DNA from: Bacteroidales bacterium
GTDB taxonomy: Bacteria > Bacteroidota > Bacteroidia > Bacteroidales > WCHB1-69
Direction of reading: 5' to 3'
Assembly (NCBI GenBank): GCA_017964755.1
Contig: JAGCRI010000194.1
Coordinates: 1 to 14,784, forward strand
Length of the DNA stretch: 14,784 bases
Every line of letters begins with the position of its first letter. Within the stretch, counting starts at the first letter, position 1. The position numbers were made by a program, and so were the translations under genes. Of the stretch, positions 6,125 through 13,274 are shown in pieces. Below the pieces are notes generated by a model. The model saw only the letters and a list, made by a program, of their open reading frames with translations. It was not told the DNA's origin and ran no database searches.

Positions 6125-7309
6125 TTATTTTTCGACGACAATTTTACGGCATTGGCGTGCCCCGTTGTTTGATATTATTTCTATTAAATAAATTCCTGAA
6201 GGATAATTTGTTAAATCAATTGTATTGTCAATTCTTTCAGTGATTTTGTTCCCTAACATATCATATATATTTGCCTGTTTCAGATTGTCGGCGTTTATAT
6301 GGAAAATGCCGGTTGACGGATTGGGAACGATTTCAAATTGTTGCGTAAGTTCATTATTTACAGATGTTTCATTCATGCAAGAAGCAAAGAAATTATAGAT
6401 TTCTGTAGCATAGTCAATGTCATTGGCAGGTGTGTAGTACCATGTGTGTTTTCCGTTATTGGCTTTTATGAAACAGGTCTTAGTCCCATTAGTGCCATTT
6501 TTATACGTATATTTCTCGAATGTAAGGTTGTCGTTTGCAATATCTTCAAACTGATATACTTCAGGTGTCGGGTCACAGCCGTTGGTATTGCGCCAAAATT
6601 CAACAGTAGCTTCGGCACCGCCTTTGCTTATAGGAAGCTCGAACATGTAATACATGAGTGATCCGTTATTGTATGTAACCATTTCATCAGCTGTACCATG
6701 TATATGCATCATGCTGATAGGAGCCACTTGGCTTTTCCCATCTTGCAGTAAGTCACAGCCTATAGTGCCGCTTACTGATGCTCCCGCCTTGATACGATCG
6801 CTGTGTTCTATGGCAAGCCTGTTAGTCATAAAACCTCCCATTGAGAAACCGGTTACAAAAACATTGTCTTCGTCAATGGAATAGTTTTCAATAAGGTTAT
6901 CAAGAATTGCCATCATAAAACCGCTGTCATCCACATCTTTGTTAATGTAAATTCTGCCACTTCCGCCAATTATGGAGGCGTCAGCACTGATTCCGGAGTT
7001 CCATGCAGCTCCAATACTTGCGCTAATCATTTCCACGTATGCCTCGAGTGCCTGCGGAGTGATAAGTATCCATCCGTGATCGTCAGCGATTTTCTTGAAA
7101 CCGAATGTATTAAAAGCATTGGTCATGTCATCGCCCAATCCGTGCAGGCAGAATAGGACAGGGGCTGGTGTGCCTTGTTGGTAGCTTGCGGGGACATATT
7201 CTATATATTTTCGCTCTTGCCCATCCCACGTCATTGTTTTTGTAGTTTGTCCGAATAGAGTTGAAAAACTAAAAAATGCAATAAAAATGAGAGTAACGGT
7301 TCTTTTCAT
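6125..7309 (-). CDS. Secreted CE1/PHB-depolymerase-like esterase with type IX secretion tail
   Basis: This is a 394-residue exported alpha/beta hydrolase. Residues 1-20 form a Sec signal peptide. The catalytic domain (about 23-312) has 'FCLHGLGDD' (oxyanion region, 53-61), the nucleophile elbow 'GFSMGG' (S156), 'HIHGTADEMV' with a likely acid D208, and 'GKHTWYY' with H288. This is the pattern of LpqC/feruloyl-esterase-type carbohydrate esterase family 1 enzymes, which cut ester bonds in plant polysaccharides or polyesters; the substrate is not predictable. Residues 324-394 form a T9SS type A sorting domain ('EIVPNPSTGIFHI', 'IYDMLGNKI', 'YPSGIYLIEI', ending 'RKIVVEK'), so the enzyme should be exported through the outer membrane and anchored or released. 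It starts 37 nt after dapB on the same strand with no obvious promoter between, so it may be cotranscribed. Confidence 0.88.
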   Translation of the reverse strand: MKRTVTLIFIAFFSFSTLFGQTTKTMTWDGQERKYIEYVPASYQQGTPAPVLFCLHGLGDDMTNAFNTFGFKKIADDHGWILITPQALEAYVEMISASIGAAWNSGISADASIIGGSGRIYINKDVDDSGFMMAILDNLIENYSIDEDNVFVTGFSMGGFMTNRLAIEHSDRIKAGASVSGTIGCDLLQDGKSQVAPISMMHIHGTADEMVTYNNGSLMYYMFELPISKGGAEATVEFWRNTNGCDPTPEVYQFEDIANDNLTFEKYTYKNGTNGTKTCFIKANNGKHTWYYTPANDIDYATEIYNFFASCMNETSVNNELTQQFEIVPNPSTGIFHINADNLKQANIYDMLGNKITERIDNTIDLTNYPSGIYLIEIISNNGARQCRKIVVEK

Positions 7310-7345
7310 AAATATTTCGTTTTTAAATGTTGTTTTTATTTAATG

Positions 7346-8068
7346 TCATCTTATAAGGTTCGCAAAAATAGTGCGGAAATCATGGATTCCTCCGTTTTTT
7401 ACAAGCCATTCCGCTGCCATAACGGCACCTTGCGCAAAACCAGACCGGTCTTTTGCGGTATGAGTAAGTGTTATTTCATCGGATGGCGAGACAAATTTGA
7501 GGGAATGTATGCCTTTTACATCCCCTTCGCGCTTCGAATTAATTGTCAGTTTTCCGTTGTCATAAGCGTCAGAAACCCAGCCGTTAGCATTGTTAAGGTG
7601 TGGCAATATTATTTCGGCCAAGGTGATGGCTGTCCCGCTTGGCTTGTCTTTTTTCATGATATGATGGATCTCTTCAATTTTAGCATTGTATTGCGCATAA
7701 TCGCTCATCTGCGTTGCAAGCCATTCCGCAGCTTTAAAAAACAGATTGACACCTATGCTGTAATTCGAACCATAGACAAAAGCTCCATTCTTTTGTGCAC
7801 AATATGCGCAAAGTTCATCAAGACGGTTATACCATCCTGTAGTGCCAGAGACGACTGCAATGCCGTTGTCGAAGCAGCGGTATAGATTCCCGGCAGCTGT
7901 ATCGGGCATTGAAAATTCTATCGCGACATCGCAACTGAGAAAGTTCTGCCATTCAGTCTGCCAGTCTTTCTCATTGTCTATCACTGCAATAATTTCGTGA
8001 TTGCGGGCGCGCAGTATGTTTTCTATTTCGTGCCCCATCTTACCATAACCTAATATTGCTGTCTTCAT
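7346..8068 (-). CDS. dapB: 4-hydroxy-tetrahydrodipicolinate reductase
   Basis: This 240-residue enzyme reduces hydroxy-tetrahydrodipicolinate with NAD(P)H in the diaminopimelate route, supplying lysine and the peptidoglycan cross-link residue. The Rossmann nucleotide site is 'GYGKMG' (7-12). The 'VVSGTTGW' segment (72-79) and the signature 'EIHHIMKKDKPSGTA' (133-147) are present, with H135 and K139 at the expected catalytic positions. The protein is shorter than the ~270-residue proteobacterial form, lacking part of the N-terminal domain loops; this short form is usual in Bacteroidota. It has its own promoter box (8099-8106) and is divergent from hpt. No other dap gene is adjacent. The call is secure. 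Confidence 0.96.
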   Translation of the reverse strand: MKTAILGYGKMGHEIENILRARNHEIIAVIDNEKDWQTEWQNFLSCDVAIEFSMPDTAAGNLYRCFDNGIAVVSGTTGWYNRLDELCAYCAQKNGAFVYGSNYSIGVNLFFKAAEWLATQMSDYAQYNAKIEEIHHIMKKDKPSGTAITLAEIILPHLNNANGWVSDAYDNGKLTINSKREGDVKGIHSLKFVSPSDEITLTHTAKDRSGFAQGAVMAAEWLVKNGGIHDFRTIFANLIR

Positions 8069-8098
8069 AATAGTTTTGCAAAATGCTTTTTATGTCAG

Positions 8099-8106
8099 CA
8101 AAGATA
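8099..8106 (-). promoter_or_regulatory. Putative -7 promoter box for dapB
   Basis: The minus strand reads TATCTTTG, followed by CTGACA. It lies 31 nt before the dapB ATG at 8068. No clear -33 TTG is visible. Confidence 0.6.
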
Positions 8107-8198
8107 ACACTTTTTCAACGGATTTTTACATTTATCGACTGATTTTGAAGATTGAAGGTAAAATCAGCACGAAAAGCCCAACTTAATCAGTTTTTTTG

Positions 8199-8206
8199 TA
8201 TTTTTG
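8199..8206 (+). promoter_or_regulatory. Putative -7 promoter box for the hpt-adk-lyase cluster
   Basis: TATTTTTG followed by CAGA matches TAnnTTTG and lies 29 nt before the ATG at 8235. It overlaps the possible upstream start at 8196, so translation from 8196 would need an earlier transcript. Confidence 0.6.
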
Positions 8207-8234
8207 CAGATTATATTTTTTCAAAAGTTATACG

Positions 8235-8780
8235 ATGGAAAACATAATCGCTATAAATGATAGGAAATTTATCAAGTATATTTCAAAAGAAGAAATATCG
8301 GCTGCTGTTGACAAAGTGGCGGCGGCAATCAATGCTGATTACAAAGATGACGTTCCTTTGATTATAGTCACTTTGAGCGGTGCACTGATTTTTGCGGCGG
8401 AATTGATCCAAAAACTGACTATCAACTGTCGCGTTACTGCCGTCAAACTTTCTTCTTATCATGGCGGACTTTCTTCTTCTTCAAAAGTTGAAAGTCTTAT
8501 TGGAATCACGGAAGATATTAGAAATCAGCGTATTATTATTGTTGAAGATATCGTTGACACGGGAAATACATACGAGCACATGCTTAAACTTTTGAATGAA
8601 CAGGCTCCGAAAGATGTCCAGATGGCTACCATGACTTTCAAACGCGAAACTTACAAGAAAGATATCCCCGTCAAATATATCGGGATAGAGGTGCCTAATA
8701 AATTTATAGTCGGCCATGGCTTGGATTATCAGGACCTTGGACGCAATCTCCCTGACATTTACCAACTTTATGAAGATTAA
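8235..8780 (+). CDS. hpt: Hypoxanthine phosphoribosyltransferase
   Basis: This 181-residue enzyme salvages hypoxanthine (and probably guanine) with PRPP to give IMP or GMP. The type I phosphoribosyltransferase PRPP loop is 'IVEDIVDTGNT' (102-112). The upstream 'LSGALIF' (47-53) matches the family's LKG(S/A) loop with serine in place of lysine, and the C-terminal 'KFIVGHGLDYQDLGRNLP' carries the purine-binding aspartate and the conserved RNLP end. The frame extends to 8196, but the promoter box lies inside that extension and the extra residues (MYFCRLYFF...) look unlike the family, so the ATG at 8235 is chosen. It precedes adk by 5 nt, an arrangement common in Bacteroidota. Confidence 0.95.
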   Translation: MENIIAINDRKFIKYISKEEISAAVDKVAAAINADYKDDVPLIIVTLSGALIFAAELIQKLTINCRVTAVKLSSYHGGLSSSSKVESLIGITEDIRNQRIIIVEDIVDTGNTYEHMLKLLNEQAPKDVQMATMTFKRETYKKDIPVKYIGIEVPNKFIVGHGLDYQDLGRNLPDIYQLYED

Positions 8781-8785
8781 TTAAA

Positions 8786-9373
8786 ATGAAAGATAAAAAA
8801 GTATTCAGTATTGTCCTGTTAGGCGCGCCCGGTTGTGGAAAAGGCACACAAGCGGAACTTATAGCTGAAAAATATTCATTGGTGCCGATTTCTACCGGCA
8901 ACCTTTACAGAACTGAGATGAGCAACGATACCGAACTTGGTATTAAGGCTAAACAGTTCATCGATAACGGCCAGCTTTGTCCGGATTCCCTGACGCTTGA
9001 TATGCTTCATAAGCATCTTGAGCAACTTGCTGATTGCAAGGGTATTATATTGGATGGTGTGCCGCGCACCATTAAGCAGGCTGAGATGCTCGATGGCCTC
9101 GGTTATGAGCATAGAATCCCTGTTTCGTTGGTCATTTATCTTAAAACCGAGCATAATGAAGTTGTCGCACGTATCCTTGAACGCGCAAAAATCAGCCATC
9201 GCAGCGATGACACACCTGAAGTTGTGCTGAAACGTATCCGTAATTATCACGAGCAGACAGCACCGTTGATTGAATATTATACAAGACACGGAAAACTGGT
9301 TGAAGTTGACGGAATGAAGACTATTGAAGAGGTTTTCTGTTCAATCTGTGAAATTATAGACAGACACATATAA
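8786..9373 (+). CDS. adk: Adenylate kinase, short form, with divergent motifs
   Basis: This 195-residue nucleoside monophosphate kinase is expected to interconvert ATP, AMP and ADP. The P-loop 'GAPGCGKGTQ' (13-22) is intact. The NMP-binding motif reads 'STGNLYR' (36-42) where most adenylate kinases have STGDxxR, and the 'DGFPRT' motif reads 'DGVPRT' (90-95). The LID is the short non-zinc type, with 'RSDDTPEVVLKR' (139-150) retaining the R-x-DD pattern, and 'QTAPLIEYY' follows as usual. The start lies 5 nt after the hpt stop, so the two are cotranscribed. In many Bacteroidota the next gene is obgE; here it is an aromatic ammonia-lyase. The substitutions sit in normally strict motifs, so a shifted substrate or a second adk elsewhere in the genome is possible. 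Confidence 0.9.
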   Translation: MKDKKVFSIVLLGAPGCGKGTQAELIAEKYSLVPISTGNLYRTEMSNDTELGIKAKQFIDNGQLCPDSLTLDMLHKHLEQLADCKGIILDGVPRTIKQAEMLDGLGYEHRIPVSLVIYLKTEHNEVVARILERAKISHRSDDTPEVVLKRIRNYHEQTAPLIEYYTRHGKLVEVDGMKTIEEVFCSICEIIDRHI

Positions 9374-9386
9374 TATTGTATAAGCC

Positions 9387-10919
9387 ATGTGCATTATTGT
9401 TGATAATCTGACGTTAGAGGATTGTGAGTCTGTCCTGTTTGGAAACAAGAAGATTGAGATTAGCAAGGCCGCATTAAATAGAGTTGAAGACAATTACAAG
9501 TTTCTTCAAAAGTTCAGCAACGACAAACTTATATATGGCATAAATACCGGGTTCGGGCCGATGGCGCAGTACCGCATTGATGATGAGTTCAGGGTACAGC
9601 TCCAATATAATTTTGTGAGAAGCCACGCTACAGGCACAGGCAATGTCTTGCCGCCACTTTATGCTAAAGCGGTTATGCTTGCGCGTCTTTGCACACTTCT
9701 GCGCGGCTATTCCGGCATTCATCCCGAAGTGCCGCAGCTGATAGCTGAGTTCATCAACAAAGGCATTACGCCGCAGATATTCGAGCACGGGAGTGTCGGA
9801 GCCAGCGGCGATCTTGTCCAACTCGACCACCTGACACTCAATCTTATAGGTGAGGGTGAAGTGTTCTTTAAAGGTGAAAAGATGGCTGCCGCACGCGCTT
9901 TGGAACTGACAGGCCTCAAACCAATAAAAATGCACATTCGCGAAGCACTGTCACTCGCAAACGGGACATCCTGCATGACAGGTATCGGCATTGTGAATCT
10001 GTTATATGCAAAAAAACTGCTACGTCATACTATTCTTGCCTCAGTACTTATTAATGAAATAACTGCCTCTTTTGATGATCATTTTTCGGAGGAACTGAAT
10101 GCGGTGAAACTGCACAAAGGCCAGCGCGAAGTGGCTGCGATGATGCGCGACATTGCCAACGGAAGCCGCCGGTTCCACAAAAGGAAAGACTATTTCTACG
10201 ACAAGAAAATAACAGACAAATATCTGAAAATAAAGGTTCAGGAATACTATTCGCTGCGTTGCGTCCCGCAAGTGCTCGGTCCGGTCTTCGATACCATCGA
10301 CTTTTGCGAAAAAATTCTTGTAGAAGAACTTAATTCTGTGAGCGACAACCCGATAATTGATTCGGAGAATGAAAATGTGTTTCACGGCGGAAATTTCCAC
10401 GGAGACTATATCTCTATGGAGATGGACAAACTTAAAATTGCCATTACAAAACTGACAATGCTGATGGAGAGACAGTGCAATTATCTCTGTCACGACCGCA
10501 TAAACAATATTCTGCCGCCATTTGTCAATCTTGGTACTCTTGGTTTTAATTATGGCGTGCAGGCGTTGCATTTTACCGCCACGTCAACTACAGCCGAGTC
10601 GCAGACACTGTCAAATCCGATGTGTGTGCATAGTATTCCCTGCAATAACGAGAATCAGGATGTGGTGAGCATGGGGACAAATTCTGCACTGATAGCAAGA
10701 ACTGTGATTGAGAATGCGTATCAAGTTACAGCTGTTCATTTTATGACATTGATGCAAGCAGTTGATTGTCTGAAAATTGCAGATGACCTGTCTCCGCAGA
10801 CACGTACGGTTTATAATGAGGTGAGGGCATTTTTCCCGACATTCGTTGAGGATCATCCGCTCTATCCTGATTTGCGCAAAGTCATTTGCTATCTCAAGGG
10901 AGAGCCTGAAGAAAAATAA
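9387..10919 (+). CDS. MIO-type aromatic amino acid ammonia-lyase, probably tyrosine-type (HAL/PAL/TAL family)
   Basis: This 510-residue enzyme removes ammonia from an aromatic amino acid without a cofactor, using the self-formed MIO group from A139-S140-G141 in 'GSVGASGDLVQL'. Other active-site parts are present: Y50 in 'YGINTGFGP', N193 in 'NGTS', and Y288 and R291 in 'YYSLRCVPQ'. The histidase-specific glutamate (in NQED of bacterial HutH) is replaced: the segment reads 'NENQDVVSMG', with Q424 at that position, as in phenylalanine and tyrosine lyases. 'VRSHATGTG' (77-85) gives S79-H80 in the selectivity loop. From memory the whole protein closely resembles the tyrosine ammonia-lyase of Flavobacterium johnsoniae. 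The expected product is p-coumarate, used by relatives for flexirubin or aryl-polyene pigments. No hut genes are nearby. It starts 13 nt after adk, so it is probably cotranscribed. Automatic annotation will probably call it HutH. Confidence 0.88.
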   Translation: MCIIVDNLTLEDCESVLFGNKKIEISKAALNRVEDNYKFLQKFSNDKLIYGINTGFGPMAQYRIDDEFRVQLQYNFVRSHATGTGNVLPPLYAKAVMLARLCTLLRGYSGIHPEVPQLIAEFINKGITPQIFEHGSVGASGDLVQLDHLTLNLIGEGEVFFKGEKMAAARALELTGLKPIKMHIREALSLANGTSCMTGIGIVNLLYAKKLLRHTILASVLINEITASFDDHFSEELNAVKLHKGQREVAAMMRDIANGSRRFHKRKDYFYDKKITDKYLKIKVQEYYSLRCVPQVLGPVFDTIDFCEKILVEELNSVSDNPIIDSENENVFHGGNFHGDYISMEMDKLKIAITKLTMLMERQCNYLCHDRINNILPPFVNLGTLGFNYGVQALHFTATSTTAESQTLSNPMCVHSIPCNNENQDVVSMGTNSALIARTVIENAYQVTAVHFMTLMQAVDCLKIADDLSPQTRTVYNEVRAFFPTFVEDHPLYPDLRKVICYLKGEPEEK

Positions 10920-10923
10920 CAGA

Positions 10924-11742
10924 TTAGAAAATTTTCCATTTTCTGATGAGGCGGAGCGCGCACGTTGGTAACAGCGCGACCAAAAACAGAAGTACGTGGT
11001 TAAGGAATCCGGGTGTGATTTGTGCTTTGCCGCGTAGCATGGCTTTTACACCGCGTTCGGCTAATTTTTCAGGTGTGGTTATATATCCTAATGCAAGTCC
11101 TGTTTTTGTGGCTCGCTCGCTTATGCTGTATAGCGTTGTGGCAACGGCACCCGGTCTTACAGCTGTTACGAAAACCCCTTCGTGGTATAGCTCAATGTGG
11201 GTGGACCGCGAAAAGTTTTTTAAAAATGCTTTTGTTGCACTATATGTGCCAAGTCGCTGTATGGCAATCTCAGAAGTAATGGAACTCATATTCAGGATGT
11301 AGCCTTTGTGCCGTTTAACCATATCTTGTCCGAAATAATAGATCAGCATTGCGGGTGTTGTCACGTGCAGGTTGAGAATCAGCATGTTAAATTCTGCGCT
11401 GTCTTTCAGAAAATCCCTGTCATGGTAAACTCCGGCGTTATTTATGAGCACTTCCACTTCAAGGTCTTGGCGCATACATTCGTCGTAAAGTTCTTTTGCT
11501 GCCTCGCAGCGGCCGAGGTCAGTGCTGATTTCAATGACTTCGCAGCCGAAATCTTTGCGTAATGCCTCTGCTTTTTCGTGCAGGGCGTCAGTTTCGTTGC
11601 TGACAATGATAAGGTTATATTCGCGCTTGGCCATGCTGCGGGCGTATTCGTATCCTATTCCCGAACTTGCTCCCGTTACGAGTGCGTATGCCTTTTGTTT
11701 TGTCGTTAAAGTCTGGTGCTGTGATGAATCGTTGTAATCCAT
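10924..11742 (-). CDS. Short-chain dehydrogenase/reductase (SDR)
   Basis: This 272-residue NAD(P)-dependent oxidoreductase has a complete classical SDR set: cofactor loop 'TGASSGIG' (23-30), D75 after the third strand, 'NNAG' (101-104), S153/S154, and the catalytic 'YSATK' with Y167 and K171. 'VRPGAVATT' (195-203) follows. It ends with a hydrophobic stretch at about 248-265 and a basic tail (RLIRKWKIF), which could hold it at the membrane, as in SDRs acting on lipids or fatty acyl chains. The substrate cannot be told. It lies 7 nt downstream of sodB on the same strand, so the two are likely cotranscribed. Its stop is 4 nt from that of the ammonia-lyase, which converges on it. A link to the lyase is positional only. 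Confidence 0.9.
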   Translation of the reverse strand: MDYNDSSQHQTLTTKQKAYALVTGASSGIGYEYARSMAKREYNLIIVSNETDALHEKAEALRKDFGCEVIEISTDLGRCEAAKELYDECMRQDLEVEVLINNAGVYHDRDFLKDSAEFNMLILNLHVTTPAMLIYYFGQDMVKRHKGYILNMSSITSEIAIQRLGTYSATKAFLKNFSRSTHIELYHEGVFVTAVRPGAVATTLYSISERATKTGLALGYITTPEKLAERGVKAMLRGKAQITPGFLNHVLLFLVALLPTCALRLIRKWKIF

Positions 11743-11749
11743 AGGTTTG

Positions 11750-12340
11750 CTACTTTGTTGTGTAACGTTGTTCTATGACTTTCCAGTCGATGATTTGCCA
11801 AAGGGCATTCAGATGGTCGGCGCGGCGGTTCTGATAATCCAGATAATATGCGTGTTCCCAAACATCGAATGTGAGCAAGGGACGGAAGTTTTTCTGTACA
11901 GGATTTGCAGCGTTGGGTTCCTGTGTTATCATCAATGTCCCGTCTGTAGTTGCTGAAAGCCAAACCCAACCAGAGCCGAACAATGTGGTGCCGGCTTGGA
12001 CAAATTCTTTTTTGAAGGAGTCAAAGGAGCCGAACCTAGTATTGATTGCGTCTGCAATATGTCCGAATATTTTGTTCTCTTCAGATGGTTTGCAGAATTG
12101 TGTGAAATAGAGGTTGTGGTTCAATATCTGCCCGGCATTGTTTAGGATTCCGCCAGCAGCATTCTTAACAATATCAATGAGCTCCATATTTTCAAATTCA
12201 CTTCCTGATATTGCCGCATTGAGATTATTTACGTATCCTTGAAGATGCTTCCCGTGATGGAATTCGAGAGTTTTTGCCGAAATAACAGGTTCTAAAGCAG
12301 TGGGCTCGTATGGCAGGGTAATCAATTCAAATTCTTTCAT
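11750..12340 (-). CDS. sodB: Superoxide dismutase, Fe/Mn type
   Basis: This 196-residue enzyme converts superoxide to oxygen and hydrogen peroxide in the cytoplasm. The metal ligands are H28 ('EFHHGKH'), H75 ('LNHNLYF'), D159 and H163 ('TFDVWEHAYY'). The outer-sphere glutamine is at Q71 in 'NNAGQILNH', the position seen in iron enzymes, rather than in the second domain as in manganese enzymes. The sequence resembles the Porphyromonas/Bacteroides enzymes, which can use either metal, so metal use remains open. The frame runs upstream to 12691, but this includes a promoter box (12372-12379), covers the divergent gene and lacks family similarity, so the start is the ATG at 12340 (MKEFELITLPY). 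It is followed by the SDR after 7 nt. Confidence 0.95.
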   Translation of the reverse strand: MKEFELITLPYEPTALEPVISAKTLEFHHGKHLQGYVNNLNAAISGSEFENMELIDIVKNAAGGILNNAGQILNHNLYFTQFCKPSEENKIFGHIADAINTRFGSFDSFKKEFVQAGTTLFGSGWVWLSATTDGTLMITQEPNAANPVQKNFRPLLTFDVWEHAYYLDYQNRRADHLNALWQIIDWKVIEQRYTTK

Positions 12341-12371
12341 TTTTACAATATGTTTTTGTTCTAATAACTTG

Positions 12372-12379
12372 CAAAGGTA
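12372..12379 (-). promoter_or_regulatory. Putative -7 promoter box for sodB
   Basis: The minus strand reads TACCTTTG followed by CAAG, matching TAnnTTTG. It lies 32 nt before the ATG at 12340. It faces away from the box at 12438-12445. Confidence 0.6.
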
Positions 12380-12437
12380 ATCAAATTTATAACATTTTTT
12401 TGCAAAAAGTTGAAGAATAGTATTTGAAATAAAATTG

Positions 12438-12445
12438 TATTTTTG
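12438..12445 (+). promoter_or_regulatory. Putative -7 promoter box for the FtsB-like gene and aroQ
   Basis: TATTTTTG followed by CAG matches TAnnTTTG and lies 23 nt before the ATG at 12468. No clear -33 element is visible. Confidence 0.6.
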
Positions 12446-12467
12446 CAGTTTGTAAAAAAGTAAGGAT

Positions 12468-12770
12468 ATGGGGAAAAACGAACCTGTGAAATGGAACAAG
12501 TGGGTGTACATCGGGTTGTACGGTGGTACGGCGTTGTTGTTTTTCCTATACATCTTTTTTATTTCAGATAATAATCTGAAAAAGCATATACAACTTAACA
12601 GAAAGATTAAAAGTCTTGAAGAGAGCATTTTACAGACTAAAAACAGAATTAATAACAAATATACATACGAAGAATTGAAGAATAATGACAAACTTCTTGA
12701 GAAATATGCCCGTGAACAGTTGAATATGCAGAAGGAGGGTGAAGATGTTTTTGTTATAGTATATGAGTGA
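12468..12770 (+). CDS. FtsB/DivIC-like septum formation initiator protein
   Basis: This 100-residue bitopic membrane protein fits the FtsB/DivIC family, which forms the FtsQBL/DivIB-DivIC-FtsL complex that links cell-wall synthesis to the division ring. A short cytoplasmic N-terminus (1-12) is followed by one membrane helix (about 13-32). A periplasmic coiled coil runs from 36 to about 62 ('LKKHIQLNRKIKSLEESIL', quoted in part), and the family's C-terminal motif is 'LEKYAREQLNMQKEGEDVFV' (77-96). Size and layout match the family. The stop codon falls inside the start region of aroQ, so the two genes are translated from one transcript. Identification is by family pattern; its specific role in division is inferred. 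Confidence 0.88.
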   Translation: MGKNEPVKWNKWVYIGLYGGTALLFFLYIFFISDNNLKKHIQLNRKIKSLEESILQTKNRINNKYTYEELKNNDKLLEKYAREQLNMQKEGEDVFVIVYE

Positions 12771-12771
12771 T

Positions 12772-13188
12772 ATGAAGAGGATTGCGGTTATAAACGGAGT
12801 GAATTTGGGCTTGACCGGGAGCCGTGAGACAGACATATACGGAATTGTCAGTTTTGAAGATTATATAAAAACGCTGAGAACGAAATATTCTGATTGTCAG
12901 TTGGATTATTTTCAGTCTGATGATTTGTCTGAGGTTGTGGGCTTTTTGCATAAATGTGAAGGATATGACGGAATAGTTCTGAATCCGGGAGCGTTCACCC
13001 ATACTTCAATGGTGCTTGCAGATACTATCAAATCTTTGAAAACCAAAGTTGTAGAAGTGCATATATCTAATCTTTTCGGACGCGAATTGTTCAGAAGGGA
13101 GTCTGTGATAGCGGCGGCGTGTAGCGGGAGTATATCGGGGTTCGGATTGAAAGGATATGAACTTGCAGTTTTTTCTTTTATGGATTAA
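12772..13188 (+). CDS. aroQ: 3-dehydroquinate dehydratase, type II
   Basis: This enzyme, 138 residues from this start, removes water from 3-dehydroquinate to give 3-dehydroshikimate in the route to aromatic amino acids. Type II features are present in order: 'INGVNLGLTGSRETDIYG' near the N-terminus (lid arginine and catalytic tyrosine), 'LNPGAFTHTS', 'VEVHISN', and 'FRRESV'. The usual NGPNLNLLG motif has P to V and N to G changes; the glycine also occurs in other active members. An ATG three codons upstream at 12763 is an alternative start and would overlap the FtsB-like gene by 8 nt. I prefer 12772 because the family normally begins MK(R/I)-I. It is cotranscribed with the FtsB-like gene. Confidence 0.93.
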   Translation: MKRIAVINGVNLGLTGSRETDIYGIVSFEDYIKTLRTKYSDCQLDYFQSDDLSEVVGFLHKCEGYDGIVLNPGAFTHTSMVLADTIKSLKTKVVEVHISNLFGRELFRRESVIAAACSGSISGFGLKGYELAVFSFMD

Positions 13189-13274
13189 ACTTAGTGAAAA
13201 ATAGATTGTCTAACCAATGTTTTTTGAAAATTAAAATAGTAAACTTAATACAATAACTTTAAAAAAATAGTATC

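Noticed and set aside
7343..7885. 180-codon plus-strand frame opposite dapB
   Set aside because: It lies fully antisense to dapB, whose motifs are certain, and its translation shows no domain.
10924..10946. 9-bp hairpin at the convergent ends of the lyase and SDR genes
   Set aside because: The stem is AT-rich with a wobble, lies in coding sequence and has no T-tract, so I do not call it a terminator.
12341..12691. 117-residue N-terminal extension of the superoxide dismutase frame
   Set aside because: It spans the sodB promoter and the opposite FtsB-like gene, and the extra sequence has no resemblance to the SOD family.
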